A stretch of DNA of 64,000 bases from Sulfitobacter sp043557345. GTDB lineage: Bacteria > Pseudomonadota > Alphaproteobacteria > Rhodobacterales > Rhodobacteraceae. The translations under genes and the position numbers were made by a program. The stretch lies in assembly GCF_043557345.1 (NCBI RefSeq), contig NZ_JBIFFV010000006.1, positions 177,295 to 241,294 of the forward strand. Reading direction: 5' to 3'. Positions within the stretch are counted from its first letter, which is position 1. Every line of letters starts with the position of its first letter. The notes beneath the pieces are model-generated. The model was given only the letters and a program-made list of their open reading frames with translations. It did no database searches and was not told the DNA's origin. This document shows, in pieces, positions 52,783-62,136 of the stretch.

Positions 52783-53604
52783 TCAGCGGCCGGTGAACAC
52801 GGGCTTGCGCTTGGCGTGAAAGGCCTCGACGCCCTCGCGGAAATCCTCAGATTGGCGCAGGCGACTGTAGTTCAGCCCCTCCATCTCGATCGCGGTGCTG
52901 AGAAGCGCATCGTCGGTGTCGTTCAGCAGCTTCTTCGCGGTGCGCTGCGCCATCGGTGAAAATTCGCGCAGCTCGGTGACCAGGTCGGTCACCGCCTGTT
53001 CGAGATCGCCGTCGGGCACGCATTCGGTGGCGATACCCCAATCGAGTGCTTGTTGACCCGGGATGCGCTTGGATCGCATGACGATGTCCTTGGTGCGGGT
53101 GACGCCGACGATTTTCTGCAGCCGGGCAGAACCGCCCGAGCCGGGGATCTGACCCAGCTTCTGTTCGGGCAGCGCGTAGCGACAGGTCTCGGACACGATT
53201 CGGAAATCGCAGGCCAGCGACAGCTCGAAGCCGACGCCGAACGTGTAGCCACGATTGGCCGCGATCACCGGCTTGGTGCAGCGCGCAGGCGCGGCAATGT
53301 TCCAAGCCAGATGCGAGACGTGCTCGGGGCTTGCCTCAAGGAAGCCTTTGATATTGCCACCCGACGAGAAATGCTCGCCTTCGCCCGAGATCACGATGAT
53401 GCGCACGCGATCATCGGCATCGAGAGCCTCGAAGACAAGGCGCAGCTGATCGCGTGCGCCCATCGAGATGACGTTGTAGGGCGGTCGCGCGAGGATGATG
53501 TTGGCGCGTTCATTGCTCGCATCGAGCTGCACGTGAAAGCCGTCGAGCTCAGCGAGGCGCGGATCGGTGAAGGTAAGGGTTTCGGTCATGTGAGCGTCTT
53601 TCAT
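52783..53604 (-). CDS. Enoyl-CoA hydratase/isomerase family protein
   Basis: About 273 residues from 53604 (AAGGAAAG upstream); another in-frame ATG at 53628 is possible. Crotonase fold: oxyanion-hole segments GEGEHFSSGGNIKGF (about 75) and AANRGYTFGVGFELSLACDF (about 115), and PEQKLGQIPGSGGSARL (about 145). Both catalytic Glu positions of hydratases (FEL and PEQ) are kept, so hydratase activity is plausible. It follows the ligase gene and probably acts on its CoA thioester or a later product. Dehalogenase or isomerase roles cannot be excluded. Confidence 0.82.
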   Translation of the reverse strand: MKDAHMTETLTFTDPRLAELDGFHVQLDASNERANIILARPPYNVISMGARDQLRLVFEALDADDRVRIIVISGEGEHFSSGGNIKGFLEASPEHVSHLAWNIAAPARCTKPVIAANRGYTFGVGFELSLACDFRIVSETCRYALPEQKLGQIPGSGGSARLQKIVGVTRTKDIVMRSKRIPGQQALDWGIATECVPDGDLEQAVTDLVTELREFSPMAQRTAKKLLNDTDDALLSTAIEMEGLNYSRLRQSEDFREGVEAFHAKRKPVFTGR

Positions 53605-53624
53605 GTCAGTTTCTTTCCTTGGAT

Positions 53625-55154
53625 TCATGCGGGTGTGGTCTCGGTCGGCTCGGCCTCGTATTCGCCTGCGACGAGCAGACGGCGGAGGAGCTTTCCGACC
53701 GGGGATTTCGGGATTTCGCGAACGAAAACGTAGCGGCGCGGACGGCGGAAATTGGACAGGTCCGAGTTGCGACAATGGGCGTCGAGATCGCCTTCGGTAA
53801 CATCGCCGGCGCGCTTGACGAAGGCGGCCACGACCTTGCCCCAGCGCGCATCCGGCAGGCCGACCACCGCAACTTCGGCCACAGCGGGGTGCAGCGAGAG
53901 GCAGCTTTCCACCTCGACGGGTGAGACGTTCTCGCCTCCAGTGATGATCATGTCGTCGGCGCGGCCCGTGACGAATAGATCACCGTCGTCGTCGAAATGG
54001 CCGCAGTCGCCGGTGAAATACCAGCCGTCGCGGATCGCCTTGCGGTCCGCCTCGGGGCGGTTCCAGTAACCCTCGAAGGCCTCGTCGCCTTGCATGCAGG
54101 CAACGATTTCACCTTCCTCTCCCGGCGCGCAGGTCTCGCTGACATCTTCTGCGCCGAGCGGCACCACGCGCAAACGCTGGTTGATCGCCGCGCGGCCTGC
54201 CGATCCGGGCTTGGCCACGGCGTCCTGGCAGATGGAGAAGGTGTAGATCTCGGACGAGCCGTAGTGGTTCACGAAGAGATCGGGCTGAAAGACCTTCGCC
54301 AGTTTCTGCAACAGGCCATCGGTCATCGACGCGCCTGCAAAGCCCAGCTTGCGCACGCTTGCAACACGGTCCGGCGTGAATGCGGTGTGGTGGACAATGT
54401 CGTGATAGAGCGTCGGCACCAGATAGAGGTTGGTGACCCGATGCGTCTCGATGGCGTTCAGCGCGCCCGGCACGTCAAAGCGCGGCAGACAGATGAAGGC
54501 ACCGCCGATCACGCTGGCCGACAGAAGCGACCGGATGCCCATGGTGTGATAAAGCGGCATGACGCCCAGCGTCCGCTCGCCGTGATGATACATGTTCTGA
54601 GCTACATGGGCGATGGCGGCGGCGCGCTCGGCACGGTGGCGACGCGGCACGCCCTTTGGCTTCGAGGTCGTGCCGGAGGTATAGAGCATGACCGACAGAT
54701 CCTCGGGCCCAGCTTGTGGCACGGCGTCGGGCGCGTGCCCCGCCAGCAGCGCCGCGAGGCCCTGATCGCCGCCCAGCGGTATGACTGTCAGGCCGTGCGC
54801 CAGCACCGATCCGGCTACTGCATCGGACGCGGCATCATCATGCACCAGCACGCGGGTCGCGCTGTCGCGCAGAGCGTGGTCCAGCTCATCGGCGGTGACG
54901 CGCCAGTTCACGGGCGTTATGACGATCCCGGCAAGTTGGCAGGCCCAATGCAGCGACGCATTCTCCCACCGGTTCTGCATTGCCGTTACGAGTGTATCGC
55001 CCTTGCGCAGGCCGATCTGGCCAAGCCCGTCCACCAACGCGCTGATCCGGCGATACCAGTCGGCATAAGTGATTGTCTGGTCCCCTTCGGCAATGGCCAT
55101 CGCGTCGGGGTCGCGTTCCACGGACGCGAGAAAGCTGGTTCCGAGGTCAAGCAT
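53625..55154 (-). CDS. Acyl-CoA ligase (AMP-dependent)
   Basis: 509 residues from 55154, with AGGGAGG upstream and an 8-base overlap with the 2Fe-2S gene. ANL motifs: MLYTSGTTSKPKGVPRRH (AMP/phosphate loop, about 175-192), YGSSEIYTFS, GWYFTGDCGHFDDDGDLFVTGRADDMIITGGENVSP (about 395-430, written here as GWYFTGDCGHFD and RADDMIITGGENVSP) and the C-terminal Lys in PKSPVGKLLRRLL. It forms the CoA thioester of a carboxylic acid, probably aromatic given the BenE-type transporter. The exact acid is unknown. Confidence 0.85.
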   Translation of the reverse strand: MLDLGTSFLASVERDPDAMAIAEGDQTITYADWYRRISALVDGLGQIGLRKGDTLVTAMQNRWENASLHWACQLAGIVITPVNWRVTADELDHALRDSATRVLVHDDAASDAVAGSVLAHGLTVIPLGGDQGLAALLAGHAPDAVPQAGPEDLSVMLYTSGTTSKPKGVPRRHRAERAAAIAHVAQNMYHHGERTLGVMPLYHTMGIRSLLSASVIGGAFICLPRFDVPGALNAIETHRVTNLYLVPTLYHDIVHHTAFTPDRVASVRKLGFAGASMTDGLLQKLAKVFQPDLFVNHYGSSEIYTFSICQDAVAKPGSAGRAAINQRLRVVPLGAEDVSETCAPGEEGEIVACMQGDEAFEGYWNRPEADRKAIRDGWYFTGDCGHFDDDGDLFVTGRADDMIITGGENVSPVEVESCLSLHPAVAEVAVVGLPDARWGKVVAAFVKRAGDVTEGDLDAHCRNSDLSNFRRPRRYVFVREIPKSPVGKLLRRLLVAGEYEAEPTETTPA

Positions 55155-55653
55155 CGATTGGTCCTCCCTTGATGCGGTTGCGGGCGGCCAGCGCCGCCTG
55201 AACGATGGGCGCGTAACCCGTGCAGCGGCACAGATGCCCCGAGAGCGCCTCGCGGATCGCGTCTTCATCCGCGTCCGGTTGGCGCGAAAACAGCGCGTCG
55301 AGCGTCATCAGGATGCCCGCGGTGCAGAAGCCACATTGCAGCGCAAAATGTTCGCGAAAGGCTTCTTGCAGGGAGCTCAGCGCATCTTCAGTCGCAAGCC
55401 CCTCCACTGTGCGGAGCTCACAGCCCTCGGCCTGCTGAGCGAGCATCAAACAGGCGCGCGCGGGCTCCCCGTCGATTTGGACCGTGCACGCACCGCAGAC
55501 GCCGTGCTCGCAGCCCACATGGGTGCCGGTCGCGCCGATCTCTTGGCGGAGGACATCCGTCAGCAATGTGCGTGGCGACACACGCGCCGAAACGGAACGT
55601 CCGTTCAGAGTGAAGCGCACCGGGTGCGTCTCGTCTTGGGTTAGTCGCGGCAT
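55147..55653 (-). CDS. Molybdenum hydroxylase, 2Fe-2S subunit
   Basis: Small subunit of 168 residues. Plant-type cluster CEHGVCGACTVQIDGEPARAC (given in parts: CEHGVCGAC, then RAC, about 49-70) and the all-helical second cluster CGFCTAGILMTLDALF (about 106) with HLCRCTGYAPI (about 140). It passes electrons from the molybdenum site to FAD. Its stop overlaps the ligase start and its start overlaps the FAD gene by 13 bases. Confidence 0.92.
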   Translation of the reverse strand: MPRLTQDETHPVRFTLNGRSVSARVSPRTLLTDVLRQEIGATGTHVGCEHGVCGACTVQIDGEPARACLMLAQQAEGCELRTVEGLATEDALSSLQEAFREHFALQCGFCTAGILMTLDALFSRQPDADEDAIREALSGHLCRCTGYAPIVQAALAARNRIKGGPIDA

Positions 55654-56468
55654 GACAGTGCCTCCTTCAAGGTTGCGCGGCCGAGCTGCCGGACCAGATC
55701 GCGACGGTAGCGGGCGGTCGCATGCAGGTCGTCGCGGGCCTGCAAATGCCAGGCGAACTCATTCAACCGGTCATCGAGTCCTTGCGCCTCTGCGGTCAGA
55801 TCGAGCGTGCGGGGCGTGTCAGCGACGCCGCCCACGCTCAGCGTGGCGGTGCCATCGGGTCGGGCGATGGCGGCGCAGGCGACGATGGCGAAATCACCAT
55901 GGCGGCGGGCCACTTCGCGGAAGGCATATCCGGTGCCTGTCTGGCGGCCCGGGAAAGTGACCGAGGCGATCATCTCGCCGGGGGTTAGGTCGGTGGACAT
56001 CATGCCCTGGAAGAAATCGCGCGCTGCGACGGCACGCGTCTTGCGGCGGCGGCGCAGGGTCACGGTGCCGCCGAGGGCAATTAGGCAAAGCGGCAGCTCA
56101 GCGCTGGGATCGGCATGGGCGACAGAACCGCAAACCGTGCCGCGATTGCGCAGTTGCGTGTGTCCGACCCATGGCAGCGCGGCGCGCACCAGCGGCAAGC
56201 GGTCCGCCAGATCCGGCCAGCGTTCAAGCGTGCTCTGGCGCACGGCGGCCCCGATGGTGACGTTATCGCCCTTGGCCTCGATCCGAGACAGTGCCGGGAT
56301 GCGAGTGATGTCAACGAGTGTGGCGGGGCGCGCGAGGCGCATGTTCAGCATCGGCATCAGCGACTGGCCGCCCGCGATGACCCGTGCCTCGGTGCCACCT
56401 TGATGCAGTGCTTCCAGCGCTTCGCCCATCTCCGTGGCGGCGACATAGTCGAATGGGGCGGGCTTCAT
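55641..56468 (-). CDS. Molybdenum hydroxylase, FAD subunit
   Basis: Medium subunit of 275 residues from 56468 (ATGA overlap with the large-subunit stop). FAD-binding motifs: RVIAGGQSLMPMLNMRLARP (about 32-51) and LPWVGHTQLRNRGTVCGSVAHADPSAELP (about 95-125; here shown by RNRGTVCGSVAHADP). The length is normal for hydroxylases such as the CO-dehydrogenase type; the 4Fe-4S insertion of 4-hydroxybenzoyl-CoA reductase is not present, so that reductive role is unlikely. Confidence 0.9.
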   Translation of the reverse strand: MKPAPFDYVAATEMGEALEALHQGGTEARVIAGGQSLMPMLNMRLARPATLVDITRIPALSRIEAKGDNVTIGAAVRQSTLERWPDLADRLPLVRAALPWVGHTQLRNRGTVCGSVAHADPSAELPLCLIALGGTVTLRRRRKTRAVAARDFFQGMMSTDLTPGEMIASVTFPGRQTGTGYAFREVARRHGDFAIVACAAIARPDGTATLSVGGVADTPRTLDLTAEAQGLDDRLNEFAWHLQARDDLHATARYRRDLVRQLGRATLKEALSCRD

Positions 56469-59449
56469 GACCGGCTTCCTTTCGTGATGCGGTGGAAAAG
56501 GCCCATGAGCCGCGCCAAAGGCCCGCCGCGCGCGCCGCCGCCGCAATGGCGGGCCAGCGCGCGGAAGAACTCGCCGATCACGACCTTGGCTGCGCCGTCC
56601 AGAAGCCGCCCGCCGACCGAGGCGACCTTGCCGCCGATCTCGGCCTCGTAGCGGTAGGCGATCTCGGTGCCGTCGTCGGTGTCGGTCAGTGTGATGCGGC
56701 CGTGTCCGCCACCGGTGCCAAGCGCGCCAACAGCTTGGCCCGACAGCGTCACGGCGTTGGGCGGGTCGAGGTCCGACAATTCAATATCGGCCTTGTAGCG
56801 GCCCCGGACTGGCCCGACGCCCAGCGTCACATCCGCCTTGAAGCGTGTCTCGCCGACCTTCTGCACGCCGTGCGAGCCGGGAATAATTGCATCGAGCGTC
56901 GCGGGATCGAGCAGCATCTGCCAGACATCGGTGCGGCTGGCCTGCACCAAGGCGCGGCCTTCGCCCGTGAGCTTGCGCCCACCCACCGTGGCCTCGGCCT
57001 TCGTCTCGGGCACCGGGTCTTTCGGGGCGGGCTCATCGCCGAAGATATGCGGCGCGAGCTTGGCCGCGGTCACCGGGAGGACGATGTCTGGTGCATCGCC
57101 TTCGGGGGCCAGCGCGTCGGCCACGGCATTGGCGATGCAGACGGGTGTTGACATACAGTTGCCTTCGCCCACACCCTTGGCACCGAGCGGTGTGAAGGGC
57201 GACGGCGTCTCGTGATGCAGGATGACCGGTTCGGGCACCTCAATCACCGTGGGCAAGAGATAATCGGCCAGCGTGCCGGACTGGAATGAACCGTCCGGAC
57301 CGTAGGCATATTCCTCAAGGAACGCCGCGCCCACCGCCTGGGCAAAGCCCCCGCGCACCTGTCCTTCCACCATCGCGGGATGCAGGATGCGCCCGCAATC
57401 GTGCATGGTCACATATCGGTCGATCTTGGGTTCGGCTGTCTCGGGGTCGATTTCGACCCCACAGAAATCGAAGATGAACCCGTGACAGAGCGAAGAATTG
57501 ATCCTGTCCTCGGCTGTCGGAGCCTCCAGTTCGGGTGGGCTCCAATAGACCGTCTCGCGCAGGGTTTGATCCACGCCGTCCGGCACGGTGCCCGGCGACC
57601 AGTGCGCCGTGGCGGCGACCCGCGCGAAGGACAGGCCGTTGTCAGGATTGTCCCTGGCGCGTATGCGGCCCGCCTCGAAGGACACGTCCTTGAGCGCAAT
57701 GTTCAGCTGCGTGGCCGCGACCTTGGCCAGCTTGTCGCGCAGCCGCGTTGCAGCGATCTCGGTCGCACCAGCGACCGCCGGGGCAAAGCGCGAGGCGTAG
57801 TTGCCCGAGGCGATGGACCAGGCATCGCGCATCGTGTCCACATCAGCCAGAACCCGCACCGCCTCCATCGGCAGGCCGAACTTGTCGGCCACGACCTGCG
57901 CCAGCACGGTCCGGTGGCCTTGACCCTGCGGGACCGAGGCGACCTTGACCGTAACCGAGCCGAGCGGGTCGATTGCGATGGTTGCGGTTGCCTGCGCGCC
58001 GTTCTTGGGCCCTGCCTTGGCACGCTCTTCAGGGGTCAGGACGGTGGTGATGTAGCCCATATTCGATACTGAAGGCTCAACAACGCAGGCAAAGCCGATG
58101 CCATAGCGTCGGCCTTCGGCGCGGGCCCTGTCGCGGCGGGCGTAAAGCTCGGCAAGACCGCCTTCGGCGACCGCGCGGTCCAGCGCCGCGGCGTAATTGC
58201 CCGAGTCGTAAAGCGCACCGCTTGCCGTGCGGTAGGGAAACGCCCCGGCAGGGATGAGGTTGCGGCGGATGACCTCCAGCCGGTCCAGCCCAAGCTGCCG
58301 CGCGATGGCATCCATCAGTCGCTCCAGTGCGAAATAAATCTGCGGGCCGCCAAAGCCGCGGTTAAGGCCCGTTGGCGTCTTGTTCGTCAGCACGACACGA
58401 TTGCGGATCGCCAGATTCTGGATGTCGTAGGCACCGGTCATGTTGCCGTGCATCCGGTAGAGAGTGGCGGGCTCCGGCGCGCGCAGATGGGCACCGCAAT
58501 CCTCGATCTGATCCCAGTCGAGTGCGGTGATCCGACCATCCGCCTCAACCGCCGCTTCAATCCGGGTTTGCCGATTGGTCGCAGAAACGCTGGCCGACAG
58601 ATGCTCCAGCCGGTCCTCGATCCACTTGACCGGCGCGCCCGCGATGCGCGCGGCGATGCCCGCGAGGATCATGTAGGGAAAGACGCCCTGCTTGATCCCG
58701 AAAGAGCCACCGGAATCGGGCGGTGTGCGCAGCCGCAGCCGGTTGCCCGGCACGTTCAGTGACCGGGCAACCACCGCGTGGATCGAGAAAGGACCCTGAA
58801 AGTTCGCTGTGACGTCATAGGCATCCTCGCCCGGCTCGTAGTTGGCGATCACGCCGTAGGTTTCGATGGGGGTGCAGGCGCTGCGCGGATAGGTGACGTC
58901 GACGCCGATGCGGTGCGGGGCGGCCTCGAACGCCGCTTCGGGATCGCCGTAGCGGAAGCGCCTTTCGTTAATGAGGTTTCCGCCGAGGCTGGGATGAAGC
59001 ACCGGCGCATCGTCCGAGAGCGCCGCGACGGGATCGACCACTGAGCCGAGCGGGCCATAGTCAACCGCGACCAGATCTGCGGCATCCTCAGCCAGGTAGC
59101 GGTCGGTTGCCACGACCATGACCAGCGGTTCGCCGACATAGCGCACGCGATCCACCGCCATCGGCCAGCATTCGACATCGGCCTTCACGCCCACGGTCAT
59201 CGACCGGGTGCGCGCGGCGACGTCCTGTCCGGTGATGACGGCGACGACGCCGGGCGCGCGGGCCGCCTCGGCGGTGTCGATCGACCGGATGTCGGCGTGT
59301 GCGTGCGGCGACCGCACGAAGGCCAAAGCCAGCGTTCCGGGTGCCACCGGCAGATCATCGATGTAACGCCCGTGCCCCGACAGGAGTGCCGGATCCTCGA
59401 CGCGTGCGACCGAGCGGCCGACGAGTGGCTCTGTAACGGTATCTTTCAT
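56465..59449 (-). CDS. Molybdenum hydroxylase large subunit with C-terminal CoxG-like domain
   Basis: 994 residues; usual large subunits are about 750-800. The first part is a xanthine dehydrogenase-type molybdopterin subunit: VEDPALLSGHGRYIDDL, GGSFGIKQGVFPYM, GLNRGFGGPQIYFALERL (as in XdhB-like RGFGGPQ), and the catalytic Glu in GAKGVGEGNCM near 765. From about 835 (GGRKLTGEGRALVQ, VWQMLLDPATLDAIIPG) an SRPBCC/CoxG-like domain follows to the end, with GRITLTDTDDGTEIAYRYEAEIGGK in parts. CoxG usually is a separate protein linked to maturation or membrane recruitment. It starts the operon. Confidence 0.9.
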   Translation of the reverse strand: MKDTVTEPLVGRSVARVEDPALLSGHGRYIDDLPVAPGTLALAFVRSPHAHADIRSIDTAEAARAPGVVAVITGQDVAARTRSMTVGVKADVECWPMAVDRVRYVGEPLVMVVATDRYLAEDAADLVAVDYGPLGSVVDPVAALSDDAPVLHPSLGGNLINERRFRYGDPEAAFEAAPHRIGVDVTYPRSACTPIETYGVIANYEPGEDAYDVTANFQGPFSIHAVVARSLNVPGNRLRLRTPPDSGGSFGIKQGVFPYMILAGIAARIAGAPVKWIEDRLEHLSASVSATNRQTRIEAAVEADGRITALDWDQIEDCGAHLRAPEPATLYRMHGNMTGAYDIQNLAIRNRVVLTNKTPTGLNRGFGGPQIYFALERLMDAIARQLGLDRLEVIRRNLIPAGAFPYRTASGALYDSGNYAAALDRAVAEGGLAELYARRDRARAEGRRYGIGFACVVEPSVSNMGYITTVLTPEERAKAGPKNGAQATATIAIDPLGSVTVKVASVPQGQGHRTVLAQVVADKFGLPMEAVRVLADVDTMRDAWSIASGNYASRFAPAVAGATEIAATRLRDKLAKVAATQLNIALKDVSFEAGRIRARDNPDNGLSFARVAATAHWSPGTVPDGVDQTLRETVYWSPPELEAPTAEDRINSSLCHGFIFDFCGVEIDPETAEPKIDRYVTMHDCGRILHPAMVEGQVRGGFAQAVGAAFLEEYAYGPDGSFQSGTLADYLLPTVIEVPEPVILHHETPSPFTPLGAKGVGEGNCMSTPVCIANAVADALAPEGDAPDIVLPVTAAKLAPHIFGDEPAPKDPVPETKAEATVGGRKLTGEGRALVQASRTDVWQMLLDPATLDAIIPGSHGVQKVGETRFKADVTLGVGPVRGRYKADIELSDLDPPNAVTLSGQAVGALGTGGGHGRITLTDTDDGTEIAYRYEAEIGGKVASVGGRLLDGAAKVVIGEFFRALARHCGGGARGGPLARLMGLFHRITKGSRS

Positions 59450-59564
59450 GTCTCCTCCCGGCTTGGCATGGGCAAGCCCTTGGGAAGTGACGTTAGGCGC
59501 GCATCCGCAGGCCCCGCGATCCCGCCAGGTCTCGGACCTTACCGAGGAGTCTCAAAAACCGGGG

Positions 59565-60419
59565 TCAGCCGCTGTCGCGAAGCGCCGAGACATCGCGGAA
59601 GGTGCTCGGCGAGGAGCCAGCATGGTCATGGAAGAAGCGCGAGAAATGCGCCGGCACTGAGAAGCCCAAATCGGCAGAGATGTCGGTGAAGCTGCGGGTG
59701 TCGTTGGCGACTGCCTGCACCGCGCGCTCGACCCGCTGGGTGTTCAGATAGACACGCGGAGAAATGCCGGTCTCGGCCTCAAACAACCGGAAGAAATGCG
59801 CGCGGGACACGCCGCTTTCGCGTGCCAACCACTCCATCGAAGGGATGCGAGCCGGGTCCGCTCGCATCAAGGCCTGGGCCCGCGCGATCCGCCGGTCGGG
59901 CGCCCGCATTGCTGTGGCCCGCGCCCGAAGCGACGGCTGCACCTCGCGCCAAAGCGCCAGCCGCTCGATGATCGAAACCATCAGCCGCCCGATCAGCCGC
60001 TCATGTGTTGCGGCGTCGCCTGGGTCCTGCACCATCGCCTCGGCGGTCTCGCCGACCTGACGGCGGATCTGCGGGGTGATGGCGCCGCCCGGATGGGGGA
60101 AAAAACCCGGTCCCGCACTCGCTTCCCAATTGTCGCGAAACGCACGTAGCCAGATCGGTTCAATGTAAAGCGCGAGGATGATCGTCGGCGGCTGGCCTGC
60201 GCGGTGCACGTAGCTGTGGTGCTCCCAAGCGTTGATGAGCACGGCGCTTTCGTCGGTCAGCGCCACGCGCCGACCGCCAACGTCAAACTCGGTATCGGCA
60301 CCCTCGACCTTCAGCAGCACGTGGCATTGTGCATGGGCATGCTTGACAAGGGGCCGGTCCATATCAAGCAGAGCGACCCGCCCGAACGTCCCGATAGCGA
60401 TCCTCAGAGCAGACGACAT
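59565..60419 (-). CDS. AraC-family regulator of the hydroxylase operon
   Basis: 284 residues. A cupin-like N-terminal half (KHAHAQCHVLLKVEGADTEF, NAWEHHSYVH) is followed by the AraC double helix-turn-helix: IPSMEWLARESGVSRAHFFRLFEAE and RSFTDISADLGFSVPAHFSRFFHDH. It lies 115 bases upstream of the large-subunit gene on the same strand and probably activates the operon in response to the aromatic substrate. Confidence 0.87.
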   Translation of the reverse strand: MSSALRIAIGTFGRVALLDMDRPLVKHAHAQCHVLLKVEGADTEFDVGGRRVALTDESAVLINAWEHHSYVHRAGQPPTIILALYIEPIWLRAFRDNWEASAGPGFFPHPGGAITPQIRRQVGETAEAMVQDPGDAATHERLIGRLMVSIIERLALWREVQPSLRARATAMRAPDRRIARAQALMRADPARIPSMEWLARESGVSRAHFFRLFEAETGISPRVYLNTQRVERAVQAVANDTRSFTDISADLGFSVPAHFSRFFHDHAGSSPSTFRDVSALRDSG

Positions 60420-61103
60420 CAGGAATCGTTACCAATTTTCGCGAACCTGTCAATCTCGCTCGCCTGCAGGTCTCGTGACGGTCAAGCGTTTCAGAACATC
60501 GCCGACGGCACTTGATCAGGCTGTAACTGAACGCGTTTCGCGGTTGGCGGATACGACGCCTGATCAATGTGGTCGCAATCTGGTCGGCTTAATATATCTA
60601 TTTCGTTGGTGCGGAAATCGCTCCACTTAGCGCGAATGCACTTCACTATGCGCAAAACCCCTTCGGCGACACAGAAGCAATTTCCTTTTAGTCGCATGGG
60701 GCGTCATCATCTCGATGTGGTCCGCATCAAGATCCGCGACCTTCAGGCAATCGAGTCCGTTCTCGCACAGACCATCGCACATTGCACCGGGTCCGACACC
60801 CCTGATTGCCCGCTGCTCGACGTGCTTAACGACGGGTTGGCCAAGCCATAATGGGTAGCAAGGGCGCCCGAATAACTGCCGTTCAGGCAAGGCGCAGCGA
60901 AAGTCCGCTATCCGCCCTGCTTACCGATTAGCTTCGCGGAAGCGACGGGAACCGAGCATATGCGGCGAACGGCAGGAACGTCCGCGTAGGAGATCTTGGC
61001 CTGTAACTTGGGCAGCATTTAGGCAGGCTACCGCAGCGAACGGCTGGAACGAGCCCATAGTGACGAATGCTGCACGATGGGCGAATGTCGGTTACCGACC
61101 TCA
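60420..61103. other. Gap with a MerR remnant and degenerate repeats
   Basis: About 680 bases. It holds the MerR-family 3' remnant described separately, and at about 60880-61080 a degenerate stretch with repeated phrases (GCAGCGAAAGTCCGCTAT, GCGGCGAACGGCAGGAACG, GCAGCGAACGGCTGGAACG). No intact gene is seen. Confidence 0.5.
60705..60851 (+). pseudogene. MerR-family regulator, 3' remnant
   Basis: About 48 codons, HLDVVRIKIRDLQAIESV followed by HCTGSDTPDCPLLDVLND, match the C-terminal dimerisation helix and metal-binding loop of MerR/CueR/ZntR-type regulators (C-x7-8-C before a short tail). The DNA-binding domain is missing; the upstream frame has no homologous sequence. It is a remnant of a metal-responsive regulator gene. 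Confidence 0.6.
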
Positions 61104-61976
61104 CTACGCCGGCGTGCGCGTCATCTCACGGATCAGATCATTTGTCTCTGGTCTCGTCGTTTGGTGCCGATATCGAAGAGCCACAACAGTTCTTGATATT
61201 TCAAGGCCATCGATGGGTTTCGACACCAGGCCAATGTCCGAAGGAATAGCGGTGGCTGGCAGGATCACCGCACCTAACCCTTGCCGAGCAAGCTCAACCA
61301 GCCAATCCACGCGATTTGACCGATAGGCCGCGTAGAGTTCGTGACCCTGATCCGCGCAGGTCCCAAACAAAGCATCCCGCATTTCGCAATTTAGTCGGTC
61401 AAGCATGTCAGTTTTCGCAAGAGTCGACAGGGAAATCGTATTTAGTTCAGACAACGGGTGCGACTTTGACACCACGACCTTGTAGTCCTCTTCATAGAGA
61501 CGGTCTATGCGATATAGGTCTTCACCGACCTTCTCTGCGCTGACGACAACGTCAAACTCACCATCCCGTAATCCGGCAAGAAGCTCGGAGGATGACGCAA
61601 CGATCAATTCGATTTCGGCTTGCGGCAATCGCGTACGAGTACGCTCCATAGCTGCCGAAATCCTGTGGTGGCCAATCGTTTCACCGACACCGACAGAGAT
61701 TGGAACCCGCTCCAAGCGCATATGACGGATCGCTTCTGCCTTAGCCAGTCGCGTCTCATCGTGAACCTTCCGCAACCTTGGCTGCATGAGTTTTCCGAGG
61801 GTGGTAAGCCTGCATCCCGCACGGTCCCTGACAAACAGGTCGCCTCCAAGCTCGTCTTCAAGTTTCTTGATCGCAGTCGTCAAGGAAGGTTGGGAGACAT
61901 TGGCGGCACTGGCTGCGTGGGTAAAGTTTCGGTGCTCGCAGACAGCGAGAAAATACCTGATCTGGTTCATTTCCAT
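61104..61976 (-). CDS. LysR-family regulator
   Basis: About 290 residues from 61976; an in-frame ATG two codons later is equally possible. The N-terminal winged helix (MNQIRYFLAVCEHRNFTHAA, NVSQPSLTTAIKKLEDELGG) is followed by the two-lobed effector domain (ISVGVGETIGHHRISAAM, EFDVVVSAEKVGEDLY). It is divergent from the secreted ABM protein and probably controls it. Effector unknown. Confidence 0.88.
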   Translation of the reverse strand: MEMNQIRYFLAVCEHRNFTHAASAANVSQPSLTTAIKKLEDELGGDLFVRDRAGCRLTTLGKLMQPRLRKVHDETRLAKAEAIRHMRLERVPISVGVGETIGHHRISAAMERTRTRLPQAEIELIVASSSELLAGLRDGEFDVVVSAEKVGEDLYRIDRLYEEDYKVVVSKSHPLSELNTISLSTLAKTDMLDRLNCEMRDALFGTCADQGHELYAAYRSNRVDWLVELARQGLGAVILPATAIPSDIGLVSKPIDGLEISRTVVALRYRHQTTRPETNDLIREMTRTPA

Positions 61977-62136
61977 CGCCGCATTCTCCGTCACATCCCG
62001 GTTCAGGCCATCAAACCAACTACGATAGCCCATGTCTATCAAAGAATAGAATTTCGGAATTGGAGTCCGACGCATCCGGCATGGGACAAGAGTGCATCGA
62101 AACCAACCACGATGCACTTCAAACTAGGAGACGACC

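Noticed and set aside
55641..59449. 4-hydroxybenzoyl-CoA reductase
   Set aside because: The FAD subunit is only 275 residues and lacks the extra 4Fe-4S segment of that enzyme; a general molybdenum hydroxylase call is safer.
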